NCBI GenBank assembly: GCA_039545355.1
Contig: BCJJ01000001.1
Coordinates: forward strand, 1,486,570-1,550,569
Direction: 5' to 3'
DNA: 64,000 bases
From: Trichosporon coremiiforme
Taxonomy: Eukaryota; Basidiomycota; Tremellomycetes; Trichosporonales; Trichosporonaceae
Part shown: positions 54,601 to 64,000 of the stretch, in pieces
Position numbering within the stretch: the stretch's first letter is position 1
Layout: the number at the start of each line of letters is the position of its first letter
The notes under the pieces: generated by a model
Told to the model about the DNA's origin: nothing
Databases searched by the model: none
The model's input: only the letters and a program-made list of their open reading frames with translations
Made by a program: the position numbers and the translations under genes

Positions 54601-57487
54601 TTACCACAACGTTGTGACGTTGGCTGGACTTCAAGCGCAGCTGAAATCCATTCTCGTCGGCCAGCGAACCAACGATCCGCGGTTATTCCTTGGCTACACG
54701 CGTGAAGGTAACTATGAGCCCCTGCGACTGGCTGCGTTCGACTGCCTTCTGCTCTGCAAGCCACCGGGACGATCGATGGCTTTGGCCCAGTATCTGTTCG
54801 ACGTGATCCGATACGACTACTCTCTGACTGTTCGCCGACACGTTGCCCGTGCGCTTTCAGAGTCGATCCTGATGACTCTTGCAGCCGGAGAAGTATACAT
54901 GTCGTCGGCGCCTGGCATCATCGACATGAATGGTGATTCCGGACAGCGGGAGCGGGAACGGGATCACGAAGATGCCAAGATCGTCAAGGCAGTGCGCAAG
55001 GAGTTCAACACCAAAACCGAGCTGCGGGAGCTGGCACAGAAGGCGCTCCTGGACTCCTTCACTGGAAACGACCACGAGATTCTGTTTGCTCTCATTAAGG
55101 CTGCCGAAGTCATGTCGTCTGGGACAGCAGAGCCCAAGCCTGGCGTGCTCATCACACTGCCGACACCGACTGAAACACCTGCGGCATCCACGCCGAAGAT
55201 CAGGTTTAGTTTAGCGGGCAAAAGTGGTCCATCATCGGCTTCTGCGTCTGCGCCTGCCCAGGAGGGTGGTGACTTCCCCTTCCCCGAACAACCCGCCTCG
55301 GCTCCCGAGCCTCCTGCGTCTGCTTCCGGCCCGATCAAACTTGTCCTCAACCAGCCCACGAAGGAGAAGAAGAAGAAGAAAGCTGCGGTTGTCAAGGCGC
55401 AGGCGAAGGGTCTGTCTGACTCCGACTTCAAGACCATTACTTACGTGCTGCAGAAGCTTCTCGCCGACAAGCGCAGTACCTTCTTCCGTATGCCTGTCGA
55501 TCCGATTCGCGATCACGCCCCTGACTATCTGAGCATCGTGTCAAATCCTATGGACCTGTCTACGGTGCAGGCAAAGATGGACAATGGGCTGTACACCTCG
55601 CGCAAGGATTTCGAGAATGATATTCGTCTCTTGATTTCCAACTGCCACCTCTACAACCCACCGGGATCCGGCGTGAGGAAGGCAGGTGAGGCGTTCGAGA
55701 AGTTCTTCAACGGCCTCTGGAACAAGACTGAGAACACCCTGAAGTCTTCTGCGAACGGCGATGCCGAGGAGGGACCGTCAACGTCGGAGAAGAAGAAGGC
55801 CGGCCGGCCAAGCTTATCCATCTCAACGAAGAGTGCCATGCCTCCGCCGCCGGCTCCTGCTCAATCGTCAACTAGTACCACTAGCGCCTTACCAAAGATC
55901 AAGATCAAGTCGGCCAAATCCGTCACTCTGGACGTGCCGTCGCCTCGTGCTTCATCGCCGATGGCCCCTCCGCCCGTTCCGTCTCGCAAGTCGTCCGCTG
56001 CGTCCTCACCGGCGAAGGAGAAGGCGCCGAAGAAGAAGCGCGAGAAGGCTCGGGATCCTCTGGATGACCTGCTTGGCGCCGAAGTTGACGCAATCGACCG
56101 AGAGAAGGGAGGAGACGAACTTTTCGACGAGCTACTCGGGACGACTCCTCCGCCACCGGTAAAGAAGTACAAGATCAGCAAGTCGACGGTCTCCATCAGT
56201 TCGCCCCGCCCTAGGCCCTCCAGGTCACCGTCGGAGGCGAGTGACCAGTCTGACCAGCCTCTCTCGAAGAAGATCAAGCTCAAGTCGTCGTCATCTTTGA
56301 GCGAGCAGAAGTCTAAGCGAAGCAGCGAGCCTTCTTCCCGTCCCCTGGCGGACAAGGGCAAATCTTCGAGCGATAAACCTCGATCTAGCTCGGACAAGAC
56401 GAAGACGACTGGGGACAAGACGAAGCCTTCCTCTTCTTCCGACAAGCCTCGTTCCTCGATCGGAGAGAAGAGCAAACCTACTTTCGAGAAGTCCTCGAAG
56501 ATCAGCAATGAGAAGCCACGGTCCAGCAGCGACAAGCCTCGTTCGAGTAGCGACAAGCCTCGCCCCAGTCTTGACAAGCCGCCGAAGCCGAGCAGCGAGA
56601 AGCCGAGATCGAACGGCAGCGAGAAACCGCGGTTCTCGGAGAAGCCGAAGTCCTCTGATCGGCCGAGGTCGCCGACCAAAGCTGCCGCGCCTTTGGCTTC
56701 TTCGTCTGTGGCAGGTCCGTCCACTGCTCCTGCTTCGAACCCCACCGAGGTGCCTTCGCCGATGTACCCGCTCGGATATGGTCCTCAGTGGCCGACACCT
56801 CCACAGAGCTTGCCGCTCACGGTAAAGAACAAGATGCCGTTCAGGCAGAAGCGCGCCAAGACTCTCATCAATGCGTTGATGAAGGAGCCGAACGCGATCT
56901 TCTTCCTGCGACCCGTCGATCCGGTGCGCGACGGCTGCCCGACGTACCTGGATGAGATCGCGGAGCCGTCAGACTTCGGCACTATCCAGAAGAACATTGA
57001 GCTGAAGAAGTACTCGACGATGGGGCAGCTGGCGCGTGCGATCGAACTCGTCTTTTCCAACTGTCGGCAGTTCAACCCCCCTGGCCCCATCACGGACGCG
57101 GCCGCGATCACGGAGGCGCTGTACTGGAAGGAGTGGCCGAAAGCGGTTTCGCAGAAGCTGCTGCCCGAGGAGCGCAAGGCGCTCACGGCCGTGATCAACC
57201 GGTCATTCCGGGACCCGCTGTCGCAGCTGTTCCGCGAGCCCGTGGACCCGATCGCGCTCGGCATCCCTCAATACTTCGACATTATTCCGCAGGAGGACGC
57301 GCGCGATCTGAGCCTGATCAAGCAGAAGCTCGAGCGCGGCACGTACACGACCGCGCGCCAGGTAGACGACGACTTCGAGCTCATGCTCGAGAACTGCAGA
57401 GTGTTTAATGGCGAGGGCGCCATCAGCGACATCGCCAACCAGTTCGGTGCCTGGTACAAGGCCCAACGAGCGAAGATGGACGTGTAA
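51670..57487 (+). CDS. TAF2: TFIID subunit TAF2 fused to three bromodomains
   Basis: TAF2 is the M1-aminopeptidase-like TFIID subunit that contacts initiator DNA. Four exons (51670-52245, 52283-53956, 53995-54114, 54152-57487) join to 1901 residues, against about 1200-1400 in human and yeast. Residues 1-560 match the TAF2 peptidase-like part (SHQRNVIEIDFAGVL, YDSARVWTPCVDSLWERCTW, AFKIVFVSNPRVQ). The M1 zinc motif is lost (ALIQQWVGV), as expected for TAF2. Helical repeats follow to about 1080. Bromodomain 1 lies at about 1210-1318 (PDYLSIVSNPMDLSTVQ, CHLYNPPGS). A Lys/Ser/Pro repeat region (SSDKPRSS units) spans about 1520-1635. Bromodomain 2 is at about 1681-1787 (CRQFNPPGP) and bromodomain 3 at about 1800-1901 (CRVFNGEG). 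All three keep the acetyl-lysine-binding Asn. The start is uncertain: an ATG at 51660 could splice into the same frame. Confidence 0.93.
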
Positions 57488-57711
57488 GATTAGTATGAGC
57501 GTTAATTCAGAAGCGACGAGCTTTCTAGTAAACATGTATCATGATATATGACTTCGACGCAACACTGCTACCTTCGACGCCCAAAGCATTGATCCGCAAA
57601 CAGTCCGATGATCCTTCTGACTACATTCCTTGCTGTTCGTTGGCCACAGTGTTCCGGCGAGGGCCAATTTTTATATCAAGTGCATATGCTGTTTTTAAAT
57701 CGTCGTTACGT

Positions 57712-58849
57712 CTAGCTGCGGTACCAGCGAACACCTGCCCTGTTGCGGCGCATCTTGCGCTGGAGCTGGAGCATGCCGAAAAGGAGGGCCTCAGCGGTCG
57801 GCGGGCTGTTATGTCAGCGATACGCTCACGGCGGATGAGCAGCGCAGCTGGGCGGCGCGGCGACAGATGGTCTGTTGGTGGTGGCAAGGAAAAGCCTGCC
57901 TGACAGCACTGCGGATCTGTCCAAGGCAACGTCTGCCTGACATTGCTGGCTAGCCCTCCAAAGCCGACGGCCCACTCGATTTCTAGACTCACCATCCAGG
58001 AACGTAGATGTCGACGGGGACAATGCGGTCACATCCACGAACGACCGAGTACGAGTAGTGGTAGTAACCACCACCGTTGGCGCAGGAGCCCATGGAGATG
58101 ACCCAACGGGGCTCGGGCATCTGGTCGTAGACCTTGCGGAGCGCGGGGGCCATCTTGTTGGTAAGGGTACCGGCGACGATCATGATATCGGATTGACGGG
58201 GCGAAGCACGGAACACAACACCGAGACGGTCCTGGTCGTAACGGGCGGCGGCCATGTGCATCATCTCGACGGCACAGCACGCAAGACCGAAGGTCATGGG
58301 CCACATGGAGCCCTGGCGAGCCCAGTTGACGACCTTGTCAAGGGTCGAGAGGACATACTCTGAATGTCAGCTACTGGTCGGGCCTTCAAAACTCAGTGGC
58401 AACGGTGTAGGACGCGGCCATCGTGACGGCAAACAGGATGCCGGATCGTTATGCTTGTTCTTGTTGGATCATGCGAGGTGTCCGTCCCTCATTGCGTCCG
58501 TCACGATTGGCCACTCCTTCAACGTTCCGTCGCCGACAAATAACACGCACCGGCACCGTTGCGGGGAGTCTCGAGGGAAGTCTGGTTGCTCTCGCGGTTG
58601 GCAACCTCGGTGAGAACGGGGCCCTTCCACTGGCCAACCTCCTCACCGCGCGCGACGGCGGTAGTGCTCAATGAGCGGACTGAGATGTTAGTAACTGCGG
58701 GAACGGAGGCGAGGTCGGGAATGACGCGGAGACGTACGGGCAAGGGGCCTGAGAGACGACGACGAGGCACGCGAGGCTGTGTGGAGTTAGCATGGGTCGG
58801 AGCGGAGTAGCGTACCGGTTCGGAGGCCGGTGAACATGGCCGTCGACAT
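57712..58849 (-). CDS. NDUFS7: Respiratory complex I subunit NDUFS7 (PSST, 20 kDa)
   Basis: NDUFS7 carries iron-sulfur cluster N2, the last electron carrier before ubiquinone. Five exons (58816-58849, 58738-58776, 58551-58679, 57993-58359, 57712-57805) join in phase to 220 residues. The first three encode a mitochondrial presequence ([20 protein letters not shown]) and [19 protein letters not shown]. The core reads [60 protein letters not shown] and [18 protein letters not shown]. The cluster ligands are the adjacent CC pair, the Cys of GSCANGG and the Cys of VPGCPPTAEAL; the last is split by an intron (VPG-C). The final residues are AGVRWYRS. The last two introns (191 and 187 nt) are longer than typical here. 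Confidence 0.96.
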
Positions 58850-59238
58850 GGTGAGTGGTGATGGGTTGACGACTAACTGACGTTGAGCAGCTGAGGTTGA
58901 GCGGCTTGCAGCGAATACACCACCCACAACTGAGCTTCATCCTCGCGGTGATTGGCTTACACCCCTGGCGGAGCTCAGCCTGACTGTCCGTCCCGGCGTT
59001 ATTTCGACTGTGGCACCCCGCCCCATTTCAAAACCGACCACTTTGATTAGCCCCTCCTCCTGCTCGATTAGAATTCCGGCGCGCTCCTAATCCGGCCCTA
59101 ATCCGACCACGCGGCGCGCTCGGACACACTCCACACTCCGAGTCTTTTTCCAGTTTCAGGCTGCAGACCGGACGGAGTCTGAAATAATGTTGGACGAAAC
59201 GTCTCCGATCACTCTATCCAACAACAAAACTCCCGACC
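58850..59238. promoter_or_regulatory. Divergent NDUFS7/OXA1 promoter with inverted CCAAT
   Basis: Two nuclear genes for mitochondrial inner-membrane functions share this 389-bp gap. ATTGG (CCAAT on the - strand) lies at 58951-58955, about 100 bp upstream of NDUFS7, within TGATTGGC. CCAAT is the binding site of the HAP/NF-Y complex that controls respiratory genes in fungi. Shared regulation is plausible but inferred. Confidence 0.5.
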
Positions 59239-60996
59239 ATGCTTGCGAGGTCGATCAGCGCTAGGGCTTTCCAGAGCAGGTAAGCATACTCCTCCTATTG
59301 CTTTGCTGACAGTGTGCAGGCTTGCCCCCGGCCTTGCTCAGGCTAACGTCCGTCGTCTGTCCCTGGCCGCCCAGGTGAGTGCTTGCCTCCGAATGCTCGC
59401 GATCTGCGTCGCGCGACCGCATGCACAGGAAGCTGACGACAGCCCGCGGCCCGGACGCTCAGCAAGAGGCCGGCTCTCGCCAACCCGGTCCTGCTCGGCG
59501 GTGCCGCCCCGATCGGCATCCGTAACCTGTCGTTCTTCGGCGGCAAGGACACTGCTGCTGCTTCCGCCGCCGAGACAGCCACTGCCCCTGCCATCGAGCA
59601 GGCCGCCGAGGCCCCCGTCGCCGCTGCCTCGCAGTTCGCCGAGAAGGCTTCGGAGGCTGCCACCTCTGCTGCTGCCCCCGCTGCTGCTCCGCCCGTTGCC
59701 TCGGCCGCCACTGACGCTGCCGCCGCGGCTCCCCACCACCCCCCCGCGCACATCACCGCGAACACGCCCGATGGCCAGTTCCACGAGGACCCGACACCGC
59801 TGCTCCCGCAGTCGCCTGCGAACGCCGAGACGCCGACGCTGGAGGACCTCGTCACGCACTCTGGCCTGCCGCTCGAGGACGTCTTGAACAGCCCCGAGGC
59901 TATCCACGCCGCCGTCAAGCTGTCTGACCTGAAGCTGATCGGCCTCGATCACACGTGGTACTCGGCTCCGGGATGGATCCGTGACGCGCTCGTTGGTCTG
60001 CACGACATCACCGGTCTGCCGTGGTGGGCGTCGATCATGGCGCTGACGCTGGGAATGCGTGTGGCGCTCCTCCCGCTCGTGATCCGCAATATGAAGCACG
60101 CCTCGCGCATGCAGGCTGTCGCGCCGCAGATGAACGGACTCATGAAGCGCATGACGGACGCGAAGAAGGAGGGCGACCAGACGACCATGATGGTTGTGCA
60201 GAAGAAGCTCCTCGAGCTCTTCAAGGAGCACGACGTCTCGCCCTTCCGCTCCTTCCTCTTGCCCATGATCCAGGTGCCCTTCTTCCTGTCCATGTTCTAC
60301 GGACTGCGTAAGATGGCGTCCCTCCCCTTCCCGCAGCTCAAGGAGGGTGGTTTCGGCTGGGTGCTCGACCTCACCATCCCGGACCCGCTGTACATCCTGC
60401 CCGTGACGTCGATCGCGTTCCAGATCCTCGTCCTCAAGCTCGGTGCCGACGGCATGGGCGGCGGTGCCTCCAACCCCGCCTCGCAGCGTCAGATGGCCCA
60501 CTTCCGTAACGGCATGATCGCCCTCTCCCCCCTCCTGGTCGCCTTCACATCGACCTTCCCCGCCGCGCTTCTGTTCTACTGGACGTCCGCGAACCTGATC
60601 ACGCTGACGCAGAGCGCCGTCTTCCGCCTTCCCTTTGTCCGCCGGGCCCTCGGCCTCGACTACAAGGGTTCTTCGCTCCCTCCTCCCCCGGCTGACGCTT
60701 ACGTCAACCCGAACCCGTCGATGAAGGAGACGTGGCAGGCGATCAAGGACTGGCAGAGCAACGCGATGGACAAGGCGCGCACGCAGGCCGCCGAGACGCG
60801 CGCCCGCCAGGCCATCGAGGACGAGCGCAGGGCCAACAAGCGTGCCGGCACTGCCCAGCTTGCTGAGCGCGTCAACGAGCCCGGACAGCAGGCTCAGGCG
60901 CAGGCGCAGGCGATCAGCGGAGACGAGCAGCAGCTCACCCGCGACGAGCAGCGCGCTAAGCGCAGGGCCGCCATGGCCGCTAGAAGCAAGAAGTAG
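59239..60996 (+). CDS. OXA1: Mitochondrial inner-membrane insertase Oxa1
   Basis: Oxa1 (YidC/Alb3 family) inserts mitochondrially made and imported proteins into the inner membrane. Three exons (59239-59279, 59320-59374, 59443-60996) join to 549 residues. The start MLARSISARAFQSRLAPGL is a mitochondrial presequence. An Ala/Pro-rich segment precedes the core, which begins near YSAPGWIRDALVGLHDITGL. Five membrane segments follow (WWASIMALTLGMRVALLPLV; FLLPMIQVPFFLSMFYGL; YILPVTSIAFQILVL; MIALSPLLVAFTSTFPAALL; and the adjoining TSANLITLTQSAVF). The matrix tail is long, charged and coiled-coil-like (MDKARTQAAETRARQAIEDE), ending RRAAMAARSKK, as expected for ribosome binding. The Ala-rich region before the core is longer than usual. 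Confidence 0.96.
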
Positions 60997-63900
60997 ACGC
61001 ACATCTTAGAACAGCCGGGTAATCTGGGCTATAGCATTTCATGTCATTTCATCACCACTTGCACGAGCTTCAGTGTAGTTTCTGCCAACTTTATGATACC
61101 ATACTCACCACTTTATTGCGAGAAGTCGCAAGCTACGGCGGCGTCTAGTGGCCACTTTATACCCTCAGCTTTCTACAAACTGCAAACTGCCACACTCGCA
61201 TCCCTTGTCACGAGGGCCATGGCGCAAGACGTTGCACGATCCGCGGTAGCTGTAAATACCCTGCCCGCCGTGAGAGAGCCAAAAGATGGGCTTGCATCGT
61301 CATCGACGGGAGGCCGAGAGCCCCTCAACACAGTGACCAGTCCATACGACGGAATCGTTTCAATGTAGCGGTAACGCAGCTTGGAGCGCCTGAGGCCGCT
61401 GAATTACATCAGTCACAATGAAAGGAATAGGTCCTGGGTCGTGTCGTCGGTAGAGCGTGAGCGAGGATCGACGGGAGCCTGAGCGCAGCTTGCTACCTGC
61501 AGGCCGCAGGTTGGCCCTAGGCAAGTCGGGTCAAGGGGACACACAGGGGACCGAAACACCTGGTACGACGTACGTGTGTGTTCCTGGGGTCCGGGTTCCG
61601 GTGTGCGTGACGATCCCAACCGATCCCAACCCATACCTCATCCCTTCGTCCGTTACTACCCCGGCACCAGAAGCTGGCAAGACAGACACGCGAGAGCAAG
61701 AGAGGGGCCGAAGATTCGCTGGAACGACCCGGCAGTTCATCGGACAAGACGCACGCTCCACAGTTACGTGAGCCCGCCCGTTTGTCTGTCGGACGTCTCT
61801 GCTGTGCGGCGAGCGCGGAGTGGATCGGCGCCACACCATAAAGGCGCGGCAGGCGCATTCAGAGCCACAGATTCAGCAGGTTCAGCACCACAGCGGAAAC
61901 GGAGTGAGATTGAATCTTACCATCCAACTCCGCTGCATGGCGCCGACAGTGTATTGGAGTTCCGGTGCTAGCGCACGATCATGGCTCGGAAGGTCGGAAG
62001 CATCGAACGTTCGAAGACCGGCGAAGGCGAGAGGAACGGTGCGCTGCGCTATCATGTGCCGCTGCACGCGCTGCATGCCGGAAGGTGTCTCGGAGAGCGT
62101 GAATTGTTACTCTGGCATGCTCCTCTTCAAAACAAAGTGATCACAGCATCCGTCGCGATCCGTCGGATGGGGAATTGGAGCCGAGGAGTGTATCCAGGAG
62201 TCGTTACAATGCCAGTGCATTCCCAACCTCGCACAGTCGCAGACTCACACACACATTTGCACACTAGGTTTGTTTACATGTTTGCTTGTGTGTGTGTGTG
62301 TGTGTGTGTGTATGTCTGTTTGGGTTTGTCGCTTCGCCCAGAGGCTGTATCCTGGCGATTGCAATTGGCGCAAGGTTCCGCGCGTCCCATCGCTGAGCAT
62401 AGCTGCAATCTTGGTGCAAGGTTTCCTGTCAGCCTTTACTCATGTGGCCTCAATGACAGGAGCGAACTTTGATGCGAACCTAGATGGTCGTCCTTATATG
62501 ATGCGATGCCCTCCCTTGCTAAGATCGCTGGCTTACGATGCGCGCATGCTCATGACGAGCAGCTAATCGCATGCGATGGATGCATCGGGCTAGGAGAGTT
62601 AGGATGGAGTTGCCCCTTGTGGAAACGGACCGCTCGTCTGGACCTGCATTCGACGGGCTTGTACGACTCCCTACCCCCTGCAGCCCTGTGTTCGCCATGA
62701 GGAATACCCATCGGACGCGCGAGCACGCTACGGCAGCCGTGATCCGGTTGGTGCGACAGATGACGCGCAAATGTCGTTACTCCGGCATCCCTCCCAATCC
62801 CATTCTCGACCTGGGATACTTCGAAAGCGCCGCTGGAATCGGCTGCCCTCTCTCCCCCCACTGCCCATCGCACAAAGGAAGGGGCAGAATTTTTGGAAGC
62901 CGGATGTCACTGAATGCAAGAGGTTACGAGAAAGCGTGCGCCGCAAAAGTCTGGCGCAGGGAAACAGTCTGCACAGACGCGTAGACACTTGACAGGGGCC
63001 AATGACATGCACGCCTTGGCCACATCAGAGCAGGCTTCGGTGGTGGCTATCGCAAGGACCCTCGGCGCTCTGGGATCTGGCAAGCTGTCTTCAGCAGAAT
63101 CCCAGGGCGTCGTCGCCTTCTGCGCCCTCCATGCCCTCATATCTGGAGGCTGGAGAAGGCGCAGACCGTGCGCGCCATTACAGCTGGCTCTGACGATTTG
63201 TCGAGGAGGCAAGGAAGACCCTCTTTTCTCGCATACGCGCCAGCGCCTGCAGCGCCAACCAGCTACGCCGCGTAAGAAGGCAGGCGAAGGGCAAGGGCAG
63301 AGAACATTACGTTCCTGCCCTTCCTGCGTTCCTTCATGAACTTTGGGGGCCTTCCTTGTGCCCGCGGCAGTCGGGCACCAACCATGGCCAAGAATAAATG
63401 AGGCGACGAGGCGCGCGCGAAAGAAAACTGAGGCGCACACTCGCTGCGATTGGACAAGTTGAACTGAGTGCTGAGTGGGCTTGGTCTGTGCGCTCTCTTC
63501 TCTTTCACATTCACGCTCGATCAGCAAAGGAGGAAGAGCAAAACTAGCAAGGTTTCATCATTACCTCATCGCGGTGGATCCAGTGATAGCTGTGCGTGTC
63601 CGAGCTGTGAGCGACTGGGCTGACTGTTGACTGATGTTCGATCTGAGTGACAGTCGCCTGTTTTGCTCGCTGTGAGTAAGAACACGCTCGCAGCGAGGAG
63701 GAGCACTGCGTCACGCGTCGTGCAATCGAATGCTGCACCGGGTATCGAGGGAAAGATGAATGCATGGCGTTGTCAGGAACCCATAGCGCCTGCATTGAAA
63801 GGCACATTGAGCAAGGACGTCTGCACTCGTATGGCCTCGTGAAGCCAGGGCGGCAACCGGCTCCCAGGCACGCTCTGCAGAGAGAGCGGAGGACGCGTCA

Positions 63901-64000
63901 GGGCGCCAAACAATGCGACCCCCTGCATGCCCTGCCGCCATGAGACGCGTCCCTGCAACTGACCTGACTGTCTTTGCGCGCGTCGACGGCACCATGCACC
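60997..64000. other. Right end, no recognisable gene
   Basis: For 3 kb I see only short overlapping frames. None has a recognisable domain or an intron series. The left 100 bases are the OXA1 3' region. A (TG)12 microsatellite lies at 62287-62310. An unrecognised gene at the far right edge cannot be excluded. Confidence 0.5.
62287..62310 (+). repeat. (TG)12 microsatellite
   Basis: Twelve uninterrupted TG dinucleotides lie in the gene-free right end. A short ACACACACA run occurs just upstream near 62246. Such tracts vary in length between strains. Confidence 0.95.

Noticed and set aside
59338..61002. 554-codon open frame on the - strand
   Set aside because: It is antisense to OXA1. Its Arg/Leu/Glu-rich text is what G+C-rich codon use on the other strand produces, and it has no domain.
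1..64000. CRISPR array, prophage, biosynthetic cluster or toxin system
   Set aside because: No regularly spaced repeats, phage genes, large synthases or toxin-like genes are visible; the sequence is eukaryotic with spliceosomal introns.

Overview
The window looks like ordinary gene-dense chromosome of a basidiomycete yeast or fungus, most likely Tremellomycetes and possibly close to Trichosporonales. I base this on the proteins, on the G+C-rich sequence, and on many introns of about 36-60 nt. These introns start with GTGAGT or GTAAGC and carry a near-constant AGCTRAC branch-site block 4-10 nt before the 3' AG. Without a database search the species cannot be named.

I could support 20 protein genes and one tRNA gene. 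From left to right: dynactin p62 (-); a SERCA-type Ca2+ ATPase (+); proteasome ATPase RPT3 (-); elongation factor ELF1 (+); a single-BRCT nuclear protein (-); a 1368-residue tail-anchored coiled-coil protein of unknown role (-); a DapA/HOGA-type aldolase (-); spliceosomal WD40 protein PRP46 (-); SNARE VTI1 (-); MO25/HYM1 (+); an unknown disordered phosphoprotein-like gene (+); gamma-glutamyltransferase (-) with a tRNA-Ala(AGC) inside its last intron; prolidase (-); a mitochondrial DUF1640/CCDC90 protein (-); a glutathione S-transferase (-); mitochondrial ribosomal protein uL6m (-); a BuGZ/ZNF207 zinc-finger protein (+); inositol monophosphatase (-); TFIID subunit TAF2 extended by three bromodomains (+); complex I subunit NDUFS7/PSST (-); and the OXA1 insertase (+). 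Most gene models were rebuilt exon by exon by hand. Where a protein length is given, all exon phases close to a multiple of three.

The genes are housekeeping genes, not one pathway. Several are arranged as divergent pairs sharing a short promoter: dynactin p62/ECA1, RPT3/ELF1, VTI1/MO25, uL6m/BuGZ, IMPase/TAF2 and NDUFS7/OXA1. Four long stretches hold no gene I can recognise: 23.2-26.6, 37.8-41.3, 42.7-47.8 and 61.0-64.0 kb.

I found no CRISPR array, prophage, toxin cluster or intact transposon. The most unusual features are the TAF2-bromodomain fusion; the tRNA nested in a same-strand intron of a gene whose introns are all unusually long; microexons of 8-16 nt in several genes, including a GC-AG intron that cuts the catalytic motif of inositol monophosphatase; a stop codon that shortens the GST just before a conserved-looking tail; and a roughly 27% G+C island at 19.86-20.10 kb.
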